From Actinomadura oligospora ATCC 43269 (lineage in GTDB: Bacteria; Actinomycetota; Actinomycetes; Streptosporangiales; Streptosporangiaceae), in assembly GCF_000518265.1 (NCBI RefSeq), contig NZ_JADG01000003.1, positions 930,001 through 994,000 of the forward strand: a DNA stretch of 64,000 nucleotides. Direction: 5' to 3'. The notes under the pieces were generated by a model. That model ran no database searches and had not been told where the DNA came from. It saw nothing but the letters and a program-made list of their open reading frames with translations. The position numbers and the translations under genes were made by a program. Shown here piece by piece: positions 32,174-40,014 of this stretch; position 1 is the stretch's first letter; the number at the start of each line of letters is the position of its first letter.

Positions 32174-32722
32174 CTAATGTGAGTAGTAACAAATGACCGG
32201 GGCAAGGTCACCCGGAGTGCCAACTACTCGGCATCCGCTCAATATCTGGGCGGTTCCGTCGCCACCTATCTCATATTCGGGACAGTCCGTACACGCCAAT
32301 CGCGTCACGTCTCCGCCGGAGCCCTTGCCCTCCCCGAGTCGCCCCCCGTGAACGCATATCGATGTGAGGCCGTGAGTGACCTGCCTGGCCCGGGCCACTG
32401 TCCGCTGCTTCACAGCGGCATTCAACAACGCAGCGAACGCACTGCCTTCTGACGTTTCTGGCGTCTTGAAGGTCAGCGTCACCAGCGGATGCGTATGGTC
32501 GCCGCATTGCACTACTTCCACCATCTCGACGCTCTCGATCACGTCGAGCGGCAGAGTTGTCCAGTTGGCACAACGACTTCCGATGGCGAACATGAGATGT
32601 GTGGAGGAATCTTCGGGAAGTTTAGCCAATCCCGTCAGTCTCACTGAAGTGTCAACTTCACCATGGCGCAGTTTTTCGCTGAATTCCTGCGCCGTGAACA
32701 GGCTCGTCTTCTGCGCCATCAT
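32174..32722 (-). CDS. Unknown 182-residue protein
   Basis: Not recognised. The N-terminal two thirds looks globular with alternating strands: SVRLTGLAKLPEDSSTHLMF, PLDVIESVEMVEVVQCGD, PLVTLTFKTPE. The C-terminal part is cysteine-bearing (VTRLACTDCPEYEIGGDG ... SGCRVVG), with a CxxC that might bind zinc. Codon use is noticeably AT-richer than the neighbours (AAA, CTT, GTT, TTC in runs), a sign of recent transfer. Two adjacent ATG codons start the frame. It is separated from the beta-grasp gene by 94 bp and reads the same way. No function is suggested. Confidence 0.65.
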   Translation of the reverse strand: MMAQKTSLFTAQEFSEKLRHGEVDTSVRLTGLAKLPEDSSTHLMFAIGSRCANWTTLPLDVIESVEMVEVVQCGDHTHPLVTLTFKTPETSEGSAFAALLNAAVKQRTVARARQVTHGLTSICVHGGRLGEGKGSGGDVTRLACTDCPEYEIGGDGTAQILSGCRVVGTPGDLAPVICYYSH

Positions 32723-32933
32723 GCCCTCCTGGTCGAGTCCGCGACGGCGCGGGCCACCCGGGCCGCCATCGCTCTGTGCGCTGACGTCCAGCTACCCCCT
32801 TCCCCAGAGGAAACAACAGCTGATGACGCATTCTTGATAGGCCCCGAGGGCAACTTGACCCAAGCTCAGACTGCAAAGGAGGGTCACGCGCGACAGGCCG
32901 GATAACCCTTTGCGCGCCGAATCGGCGCCTGCC

Positions 32934-32939
32934 TAGGCT
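32934..32939 (+). promoter_or_regulatory. -10 hexamer of a likely leaderless promoter
   Basis: TAGGCT, 7 nt before the GTG at 32947; TTGCGC stands 18 bp upstream as a possible -35. Confidence 0.5.
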
Positions 32940-32946
32940 CGCCCGG

Positions 32947-33951
32947 GTGCGGCGGACCATCATCATCGGCGACATTCACGGCTGCTTCGACGAGCTTCTC
33001 GAACTCCTGGAGAAGGTCGACCTGCGGCCGGACGACCTGCTGGTCAGCGTCGGCGACCTCGTCGACCGAGGCCCCGCGCCCGGCGAGGTCGTCCGGTTTT
33101 TCCGCGAGCGTCCGAACTCGGTCGTGGTCATGGGCAACCACGAGCGCAAACACGTGCGCGGGATCTTCTCCTACGCGCAGGAGATCACCCGCATGCAGCT
33201 CGGCGACGACTACGCCGAGGCGGTCGACTGGATGCGGACGCTTCCGTACCACTTCGAGAACGACGACGTCCGCGTGGTCCATGCCGCGCTGCTGCCCGGG
33301 ATTCCTCTGGCCGAGCAGAAGGAGGAGATCCTCTGCGGCTCGACCAGCGGCGAACGTGAGCTCACCGCGCTGTTCCCGGACGGCCACTGGCATGACCATT
33401 ACAGCGACGCCAAGCCGGTCGTGTTCGGCCATCACGTCACCGGACGTGAACCGCTGCTCCGCGACGGCCGGATCTTCGGCCTGGACACCGGCGCCTGCCA
33501 CGGCTGGAACCTCACCGCGCTCTGCGTCCCGGGATTCACGGTGCACTCGGTGGCGGCGCACGCCGACCACTGGACGATCACCAAGCGCGAATGGCAGCTG
33601 CCCGTCCTCAAGGCCCGGCAGTGGCTCGACCTCACCTGGCAGGAGCTGGCCGAGGCCGTCACACGCTTCTCCTCGACGTCCGCCCCAGCCGCACGCGCAT
33701 GGCTGGAGTCGGTCGAAATCTGGGCGGCGGAGCTGCGGTCCTGCTTTCCCGCCCTGGTGACCGCGGCTCACCGCGCCGCCGACGGGCTCACCACGGACGA
33801 GCTGCGGCAGCATGCCGCCGCGCGATTCCTGTTCCAGGCCCGGGCCGGACGGCTCGACGACCCGAGCCTGGCCAGGCAGTGCTCGACGCCTCGCAAGGCG
33901 ATCGACCTGGCGACCGCGCTCGGGTCGCCTCCGCGCGACTTCCCGGGCTGA
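32947..33951 (+). CDS. PPP-type metallophosphatase with helical C-terminal domain
   Basis: 334 residues. The calcineurin-like motifs are complete: GDIHG (8-12), GDLVDRG (36-42), GNHE (63-66), a conserved His112 in RVVHAAL, and GHH (161-163). This is the diadenosine-tetraphosphatase/Pnkp/serine-threonine phosphatase type with two metals. About 110 extra residues after 225 are helical and unknown. The next gene, a propeller-repeat protein, starts 64 nt later, and the same pair occurs again as a fossil at 53.4-55.4 kb, so the two proteins probably work together. Substrate could be a phosphoprotein, nucleotide or RNA end. Confidence 0.88.
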   Translation: MRRTIIIGDIHGCFDELLELLEKVDLRPDDLLVSVGDLVDRGPAPGEVVRFFRERPNSVVVMGNHERKHVRGIFSYAQEITRMQLGDDYAEAVDWMRTLPYHFENDDVRVVHAALLPGIPLAEQKEEILCGSTSGERELTALFPDGHWHDHYSDAKPVVFGHHVTGREPLLRDGRIFGLDTGACHGWNLTALCVPGFTVHSVAAHADHWTITKREWQLPVLKARQWLDLTWQELAEAVTRFSSTSAPAARAWLESVEIWAAELRSCFPALVTAAHRAADGLTTDELRQHAAARFLFQARAGRLDDPSLARQCSTPRKAIDLATALGSPPRDFPG

Positions 33952-34001
33952 ACGACAGGAACTCTTTCGCGAAGTGGCGGAGGAGCGTCGGTGGCGTCCC
34001 C

Positions 34002-34007
34002 TAGCAT
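34002..34007 (+). promoter_or_regulatory. -10 hexamer of a likely leaderless promoter
   Basis: TAGCAT, 8 nt before the ATG at 34016. No Shine-Dalgarno at usual spacing. Confidence 0.4.
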
Positions 34008-34015
34008 CGCCGCCC

Positions 34016-36679
34016 ATGAAGATCACCGACACGACGAGGCGTGCCGTCCTGGACGCGCTGACGACACAGGACTGGGCCGCGTTCGAGCCGGAACGCGACC
34101 TGCTCCCCCTCCGGACGGCGCTGAGGGAACTGGAACGCGCCGAGGGTGTCGGCGAGGCGCACCGGCTCGCGACCGAGCGGATCCGCGAACGCGGGGCCCT
34201 GCTCCGGCATCCGGACGCGCATCGCGTCGAGATCAGCACGGCGGCGCTCAGCCCGTCCGGACGGTACCTCGCGGTGGGCGACTTCGGCGGCGACGTCTAC
34301 GAGGACGGGGCCACCCTGGCGATCTGGGAGGTCGCCACCGGCCGCTGCGTGAACGTCATCGACGGGTTCGTCGGCGGGATCGGCTGGCCCGGATACGGCC
34401 GGACGCTCCAGTGGTCGGCCAACGAGACCCGGCTGGCCGTGATGTACCGGTCGAACAACATCGGCATCGTGGACCCCTTCGGCGATGAAAGCGGTGAGCC
34501 GGACGTGACCGCCCGGCTCACCTACAACGGCCGACCCGACCCGTTCGCGTTCGCGCCCGACGGGCAGCGCGCCTACGCCCTGGACGAGGGCTCCGACACC
34601 GGCGGCTCGATCGTGACGTTCCCCGGCCTCGAGACCACGACGGTGCCGGTGCTCGACCACGAGGAAGAGGCGGAAGAAGAGGAGGACGAGGACGACACGG
34701 GCTTCATGCTGCAGTGGCCGGCCTGGTCCCAGGACGGGAAGCGGCTGTACGGGGGCCTGTGGGACGGGAGGCTCTGCTCGATCGACGTCGCCTCGGGAGA
34801 GGTCATCTGGATCGTCCAGGGCGAGGAGGACCACTGGCACCCGTCCGCCGCGTGGAACCGGGACGAGACGCTCTTCGCCTACCGCCGCGACGGCGAACTC
34901 GTGATCGCGGACGCGGCGACCGGCCGGGACGTCGCCCTCGTCCCCGGTTTCTCCGATGTGCCGCTCGCGACCGTCCACCTGTCCTGGGGGAACCGGCTGG
35001 CCGTCGTCGTCCCCGCCGGGCACCGCGGCGACCGCGCGTACGTCGCGATCGTCGACCCGGCCGGCCGGCGCTGCTACGACCTCGACGTGGACGCCCGGGA
35101 CGGACACGACATGATCACCCCGTGGGCCTGGGCGCCGGACGGTGACCGCGCGGCCTTCCTCACCGCCGACGGCCGGATCGAGGTCTGGTCTATGGGCGAC
35201 GAGCGTGCCGAGCGAGTGGGCGCCTTCGTCGCTCCGAAGCAGGCCACCGGGCTGGTCTGGGGCGCGGACGAGGTGCTGGTGGCGCTGGGCGAGACCGTCC
35301 TGCACTTCGTGCGAGCCGACACCGGAGAGGTCGTCGGCGACACCACGCTGCTGCGGCAGCCCGCCGCTGAGCGTCCGCTGCTCCTTGACGATGACGACAT
35401 GGGCGAGGAGGTGTGGCCAGGTCCCAATCCCACGTTCGCGCTCGACGAGCGGACCTGGGCGGTCGCCTTCCGGGAGGGCATCGTGATCGCCCCTCCCGGA
35501 AGGGAGCAGGACCTGGCCGAGACACTCGCCTGGGTGGTGGACCGCCGCTGCGCGTGGCCGGTTCACTGGGGGCGGCTGGACGTCTTCCCCGACGCGCGCG
35601 CCGCCGCCGCTGAGTGCGAGGTGGGCGAGCCGCTGGATGAGTTGCTGGAGCCGTTCCTCGACGCCACCGAGCCGGTCCCGGTCCCGGCCCCCGGAGCGTG
35701 GCCGCCTCCCGGCCCGGACACGGTGGACGACCTGTTCGCCGGCTTCCTCGAAGCCGTCGTGGCGTACGGCGTGGACGAGCTTCCGTGGACTGGCGAGGCT
35801 CTCCACGAAGCGGCTCTCATCCGCGCCCGGCGCGGCGAGCCGGACGGCGTGCGCGCGCTGGTCGAGGCGTCCCCGGAACGCCGGCGCCCGTTCGTGGCGG
35901 CCGAGGCGGCGATGTTCCTGGTTTCAGCAGGCAGGCAGGACGATGCCCGCTCGCTCCTCGCCGAATACGAAGCGGCCTGCGAGAGTCAGTGGGCCGATCC
36001 GGACTGGTACCCGATGCATCAGGGCAGCCAGGCCCGCGCCGCGGCGGCCGTCGGCGGAGCGTACGCGGCGCTGGGCGACACCGAGCGCGCGGACCGGTGG
36101 TTCCGGACGGCCCGAGAAGCGCTGCGCGGGCTGCACGACAGCTGGGACCACCGCCTCCCGGTCGTCTGGGCCCTTCTGGAATGCGGACGGGAGGTCGAAG
36201 CGCAAGCCCTCCTCGAGGAAGCCACCGGCGATCCCGGCGACACCGCCGGTGTTCCGTTCATCGCCTACGCGCTGCGCAAGGGCCAGGTCGACCTCGTCGA
36301 ACGCATCCTGCGCGACGCAGAGAACTGGTTCCACGACTGGACGGTGGTGGCCCTTCTCCGGCAGCACGGCCAGGACGGCCTGCTGCGCGAATGGGCCGAG
36401 CGCAACAACCTCGCGGCCGACGAACCGGCCGACCAAGCCGACGAGGACCTCGCCCGCAGGTACGCCGAGATCACCCAGATCCCGCCCGCGAAGCGGCAGG
36501 TCCCGACCGCCGACCTGCTCATCCGGGCGGCCCGGCAGCACCGGCTCGACGCGGTGCTCGCCCTCCTCCCGAAGCTGCCGATGCCGACCCACGGCGGCAT
36601 GTCCTCACACGACCGTCCGTTCGCGGCGTTCAACGCGCTGCGCATCGTCACCACCGGAATCGACCACGAGACCTGGTGA
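34016..36679 (+). CDS. Beta-propeller plus helical-repeat protein, partner of the phosphatase
   Basis: 887 residues. Residues about 60-490 are propeller blades with WD40-like units (AALSPSGRYLAVGDFGG, FAFAPDGQRAYALDEG, AWAPDGDRAAFLTADGRIEVW). An acidic insert rich in Glu and Asp is near 225. From about 560 the chain is helical with TPR-like pairs (GAYAALGDTERADRWFRTAR) and a conserved end, LPKLPMPTHGGMSSHDRPFAAFNAL and GIDHETW. No catalytic motif is seen; it is probably a scaffold. The ATG is chosen because the frame upstream overlaps the phosphatase and is not conserved in the fossil copy. Confidence 0.75.
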   Translation: MKITDTTRRAVLDALTTQDWAAFEPERDLLPLRTALRELERAEGVGEAHRLATERIRERGALLRHPDAHRVEISTAALSPSGRYLAVGDFGGDVYEDGATLAIWEVATGRCVNVIDGFVGGIGWPGYGRTLQWSANETRLAVMYRSNNIGIVDPFGDESGEPDVTARLTYNGRPDPFAFAPDGQRAYALDEGSDTGGSIVTFPGLETTTVPVLDHEEEAEEEEDEDDTGFMLQWPAWSQDGKRLYGGLWDGRLCSIDVASGEVIWIVQGEEDHWHPSAAWNRDETLFAYRRDGELVIADAATGRDVALVPGFSDVPLATVHLSWGNRLAVVVPAGHRGDRAYVAIVDPAGRRCYDLDVDARDGHDMITPWAWAPDGDRAAFLTADGRIEVWSMGDERAERVGAFVAPKQATGLVWGADEVLVALGETVLHFVRADTGEVVGDTTLLRQPAAERPLLLDDDDMGEEVWPGPNPTFALDERTWAVAFREGIVIAPPGREQDLAETLAWVVDRRCAWPVHWGRLDVFPDARAAAAECEVGEPLDELLEPFLDATEPVPVPAPGAWPPPGPDTVDDLFAGFLEAVVAYGVDELPWTGEALHEAALIRARRGEPDGVRALVEASPERRRPFVAAEAAMFLVSAGRQDDARSLLAEYEAACESQWADPDWYPMHQGSQARAAAAVGGAYAALGDTERADRWFRTAREALRGLHDSWDHRLPVVWALLECGREVEAQALLEEATGDPGDTAGVPFIAYALRKGQVDLVERILRDAENWFHDWTVVALLRQHGQDGLLREWAERNNLAADEPADQADEDLARRYAEITQIPPAKRQVPTADLLIRAARQHRLDAVLALLPKLPMPTHGGMSSHDRPFAAFNALRIVTTGIDHETW

Positions 36680-36694
36680 CGCGCGCCGGTCGCG

Positions 36695-39600
36695 TCATTC
36701 CTCCCGGCTCAGGACGGCGATGTCGCCGCCGAAGCAGACGACGAGCCGTCCTCGGGAGGTCGCGGCGAGCGCGGTGACCGGGTGCGGGAAGACCAGTTCG
36801 TCCGCGGCCGAGCGGCCCTCGGCGAGGTCCCAGACGCGCACGGTGCGGTCCGCGCTCCCGGAGAACGCGACGGGACGTCCGTCGAGGACGGTCGTCGCCA
36901 GGGCGGTGATGGTGCCGGTGTGGCCCGCCAACGCGGGCCACACCGGCGAGCCGTCGGACACATCCCAGGCTCGGACGACCTGGTCCCTACCTGCGGTGAC
37001 GGCGATCGCGCGGCCGTCGATCCTGGTCACCGCGACCGCGCACAGGTCGTCGGTGTCGCCAAGCCGCGGCTTGTGGACCTCCCGGCCGTTCCGCACCTGC
37101 CACACCACGGTCTCGGCGGACGCGTCGCCGCCCGCGGTGACGGCCACGGCGCGGCCCTCGGCGTCAGCGGTGACGGTGGCGGCGCGCACCGGGTCGTAGT
37201 GCAGGGACCGCAAGCGCCGTCCGACGCGCTTGCCCGTCCGCAGTTCGTGGACGGAGACGGCGTTGTCGTAGGTCCCGGTCACGACGACCTCCCGGTCGCC
37301 CTCCTTGCCGAGAGCGACGGCGATGACCTCGACGCGGTGGTCGGTGGCGAAGCGCACCTGCTCGCTGCCGTCGGTCAGGTCCCACAGCACGATCTCCTCG
37401 TTCGGAGCCGCGACCGCGACCGGACGACCGTCCAGCTCGGTCACCGCGAACGCCGAGACGGGGCCGGTGCGGATCGGCTCGGCGACCGGCGTGCCGCCCG
37501 CCAAGTCCCAGGTCCGCAGGTGGCCGCCACCAGCCGAGACCACCACCTCGCGGCCGTCGACCTCCGCGACGGCCACCTCGACGGCCCCGGCGCCGGGGCG
37601 GGGGCGAAGGGTGTCCGGATCGTCCTCGGCCGGTGGACGCAGCTCCCAGACGAAGATCGAGTCGTCGTCGCCGGACACCAGCGTGGGACGGCCGTGCAGT
37701 TCGGCGAACGCGAACGCGGCGGGGCCGGTGGTGTGGCCCTTCCACGGTTCGCCCACGGCTTCGCCGGTGGCCAGGTCCCACATCTGCGTCTCGGTGTGCG
37801 TCCGCCTCGTCCCGCCGATGACCGCGACGGGCCGTCCGCCGACCTCACCGATCGCCAGCGGGTGGGACCCGCGTCCGGCGATGGGCAGCTGCCGCGCCTC
37901 GGTCCGCGTGGCCAGGTCCCAGACCCTCGCGGTGTAGTCACGAGCGGTGGTGACGACCACCTGACGGCCGTCGACCGTGGCGGCGGCCACCTGCACGATC
38001 TCCCGCCTGTGCCCGACCAGCGGATCGCCGAGGCGCCGACGCGTGGTCAGGTCCCAGACGTCCACCGTGCAGTCGTTCGGGTACATCCCGCTCGCCACGA
38101 GGGCGACCGGACGGCCGTCCAGCTCGGTGACCGTGATGGCGTGCACCTCGGCCGCGGGGCCGACAAGGGGCTCCCCCGACGCGTGGCCCTCGGCCAGGTC
38201 CCAGACGCGGACCTCGTTCTCCGCGCCGCCGCCGCGTCCGCCGGACAGGGCCACGAGACGGCCGTCGACCTTCGCGACGGCGAGGGCCCGAACCTGAGTG
38301 TCAGGTGTGGTCAGGGGTGCTCCGATCTCCTTGCCGAGCGCCAGATCCCAGATCCTGACGGTGCCGTCGTCGCCGCCGCTCACCGCGACGTCACGGCCGT
38401 CGAGGGTGGTGAGCGCGACGACGTTCACCGCTCCCCGGTGGCCCTTCAGGTCGCTGCCGATCTGGTCGCCGGTGGTCGGGTCGAGGACGCGTAGCTTCTG
38501 GGTCCACCCTGCGGAGACGACGACGGCGCGCCCCTCAACCGTTCCCGTCGCGAGCGTCCGGCAAGTGCTCCCGGGAAGCGACAGCGCGGCGCGGTCGGTC
38601 AGGTCGGTTCCTGTCGCCCAGTCCACGCGCCATGTGGAGCGGGCGCGGCTCCTGCCCGCTGGACGGTCCGGGCCTGCGAGCGAGATGTCCCACAGCAGCA
38701 TCGCGCTGTCCCGTCCGGCGGTCACGGCGACCGGGCGTCCCTCCAGCTCGCCGACCGTGAGGGCGGTCGACGACTGGGCGTGGGCCTCCATCGGATCCCC
38801 GATCGGACGGTCCTCGGCGAGGTCCCACATGCGGAGAGTGCGGTCGAGACACTCGACGATCACGACCGGCCGTCCGTCCACCATCGTGGTGGCGATCTTG
38901 CCGGGGGCGCTCAGGTCGTGGTCCCGGAACGGTTCGCCGACCACCGTGCGGGTGGCCAGGTCCCGGGCCTGCAGGGGCTTGTCCGGCCCGCCGCTGGTCA
39001 CGGCCACGGGACGTCCGTTCAGGATCGTGATGGCCAGGCTGCTGCCGTAACACTCCAGCGGCTCGCCCAAGCCGTGCCCGTCGGACGGATCCCAGAACCG
39101 CAGCGTGTGATCCAGGCCCAAGGTCACCAGCACCGTCCGGCCGTCGACCTCCACGACGTCCGCGTCGCACACGAGCCCGTCGTGGCCCTCGAACCGTCCG
39201 CTGATCCGCGTGCCTCGCTGGAGGTCCCAGATCTGGACCGGGTCGGGGTCGTAGCCGCAGCAGATCGCGACGGGCCGTCCGTCCAGGACGGCCGTCGTGA
39301 TCCTGAGGACGGTGTTCCTGCCGGAGCGCAGCATGCCCCCGATCTTCGTTCCGGTCGTCAGGTCCCAGCGCTGCATGCCCATGTCGTAACCGGCGACGAG
39401 GATCGGACGACCGCGGACGGTCGTGGTGGCCACCGCCGTGGCCCGCTGGTCGAGAACGCCCGTCTCGTCACCGGTCGCCATGTCCCACAGGCGCACGGTG
39501 TCGTTGATGTACTTCGCGCCGACCGCGACGGCCCTGCCGTCGACCGTCGCGGTCGCCAGCGCCTCGATGCGCTCGGTCCGTCCGGCGAAGCGGCGGACCA

Positions 39601-39931
39601 GCCGGTTGTTCGGCATGCGTCCGGTGTTCCAGACCGTGGCGGCGGCGGGATCGTCGCCGGACGGCGTCGCGACGTCCGCGATCCGGCGGGCGAGGTCGTC
39701 GGCTCCCCAGCGGGACGCGTCCAGGCTCAGCGCCTGCCGACGCCGGACGGCGTCCACGTGCCGATGCCGTTCGAACGACGTCCGGTAGACCGTCGCCGCC
39801 AGCCGTGCCTCGGCGCTGGTGGCGCGCTGAAGCAGGGCCAGCACCTCGCCCGGATCCGCATGGACCAGGTGCTTCGGATCGCACAGCAGGTCATCGGCGG
39901 ACGGCGGCTCGGCGGGAGCGGAGTTGATCAT
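36695..39931 (-). CDS. Stand-alone WD40 protein with about twenty repeats
   Basis: 1078 residues. After about 110 residues, the chain is a series of about twenty WD40 units of roughly 45-50 residues, each with a LDGRPVAVTAG-type strand and a VRVWDLATG-type strand, enough for three seven-bladed propellers. The N-terminal stretch (LCDPKHLVHADPGEVLALL, ARLAATVYRTSFERHRH) resembles the linker that precedes WD40 repeats in large actinobacterial STAND/AAA NTPase proteins, but the NTPase and effector domains are absent here. So it may be a detached sensor module. It converges on the phosphatase-propeller pair with a 15-bp gap. Confidence 0.88.
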   Translation of the reverse strand: MINSAPAEPPSADDLLCDPKHLVHADPGEVLALLQRATSAEARLAATVYRTSFERHRHVDAVRRRQALSLDASRWGADDLARRIADVATPSGDDPAAATVWNTGRMPNNRLVRRFAGRTERIEALATATVDGRAVAVGAKYINDTVRLWDMATGDETGVLDQRATAVATTTVRGRPILVAGYDMGMQRWDLTTGTKIGGMLRSGRNTVLRITTAVLDGRPVAICCGYDPDPVQIWDLQRGTRISGRFEGHDGLVCDADVVEVDGRTVLVTLGLDHTLRFWDPSDGHGLGEPLECYGSSLAITILNGRPVAVTSGGPDKPLQARDLATRTVVGEPFRDHDLSAPGKIATTMVDGRPVVIVECLDRTLRMWDLAEDRPIGDPMEAHAQSSTALTVGELEGRPVAVTAGRDSAMLLWDISLAGPDRPAGRSRARSTWRVDWATGTDLTDRAALSLPGSTCRTLATGTVEGRAVVVSAGWTQKLRVLDPTTGDQIGSDLKGHRGAVNVVALTTLDGRDVAVSGGDDGTVRIWDLALGKEIGAPLTTPDTQVRALAVAKVDGRLVALSGGRGGGAENEVRVWDLAEGHASGEPLVGPAAEVHAITVTELDGRPVALVASGMYPNDCTVDVWDLTTRRRLGDPLVGHRREIVQVAAATVDGRQVVVTTARDYTARVWDLATRTEARQLPIAGRGSHPLAIGEVGGRPVAVIGGTRRTHTETQMWDLATGEAVGEPWKGHTTGPAAFAFAELHGRPTLVSGDDDSIFVWELRPPAEDDPDTLRPRPGAGAVEVAVAEVDGREVVVSAGGGHLRTWDLAGGTPVAEPIRTGPVSAFAVTELDGRPVAVAAPNEEIVLWDLTDGSEQVRFATDHRVEVIAVALGKEGDREVVVTGTYDNAVSVHELRTGKRVGRRLRSLHYDPVRAATVTADAEGRAVAVTAGGDASAETVVWQVRNGREVHKPRLGDTDDLCAVAVTRIDGRAIAVTAGRDQVVRAWDVSDGSPVWPALAGHTGTITALATTVLDGRPVAFSGSADRTVRVWDLAEGRSAADELVFPHPVTALAATSRGRLVVCFGGDIAVLSREE

Positions 39932-39937
39932 GCCCGG

Positions 39938-39943
39938 ACCCTA
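39938..39943 (-). promoter_or_regulatory. -10 hexamer of a likely leaderless promoter
   Basis: TAGGGT on the minus strand, 6 nt before the ATG of the WD40 gene. Confidence 0.45.
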
Positions 39944-40014
39944 CTGAGCACACCGACGCGAAACCCGCCAAATGCCTGAAACCGCAGGCCGACCGCCGTC
40001 CTTGAACAGGAAGG

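Noticed and set aside
30416-32182. 588-codon + strand frame
   Set aside because: Antisense shadow of the DUF4132 and beta-grasp genes.
36782-38494. 570-codon + strand frame with repeats
   Set aside because: Its repetitiveness mirrors the WD40 repeats on the other strand; the product has no WD40 or other fold.
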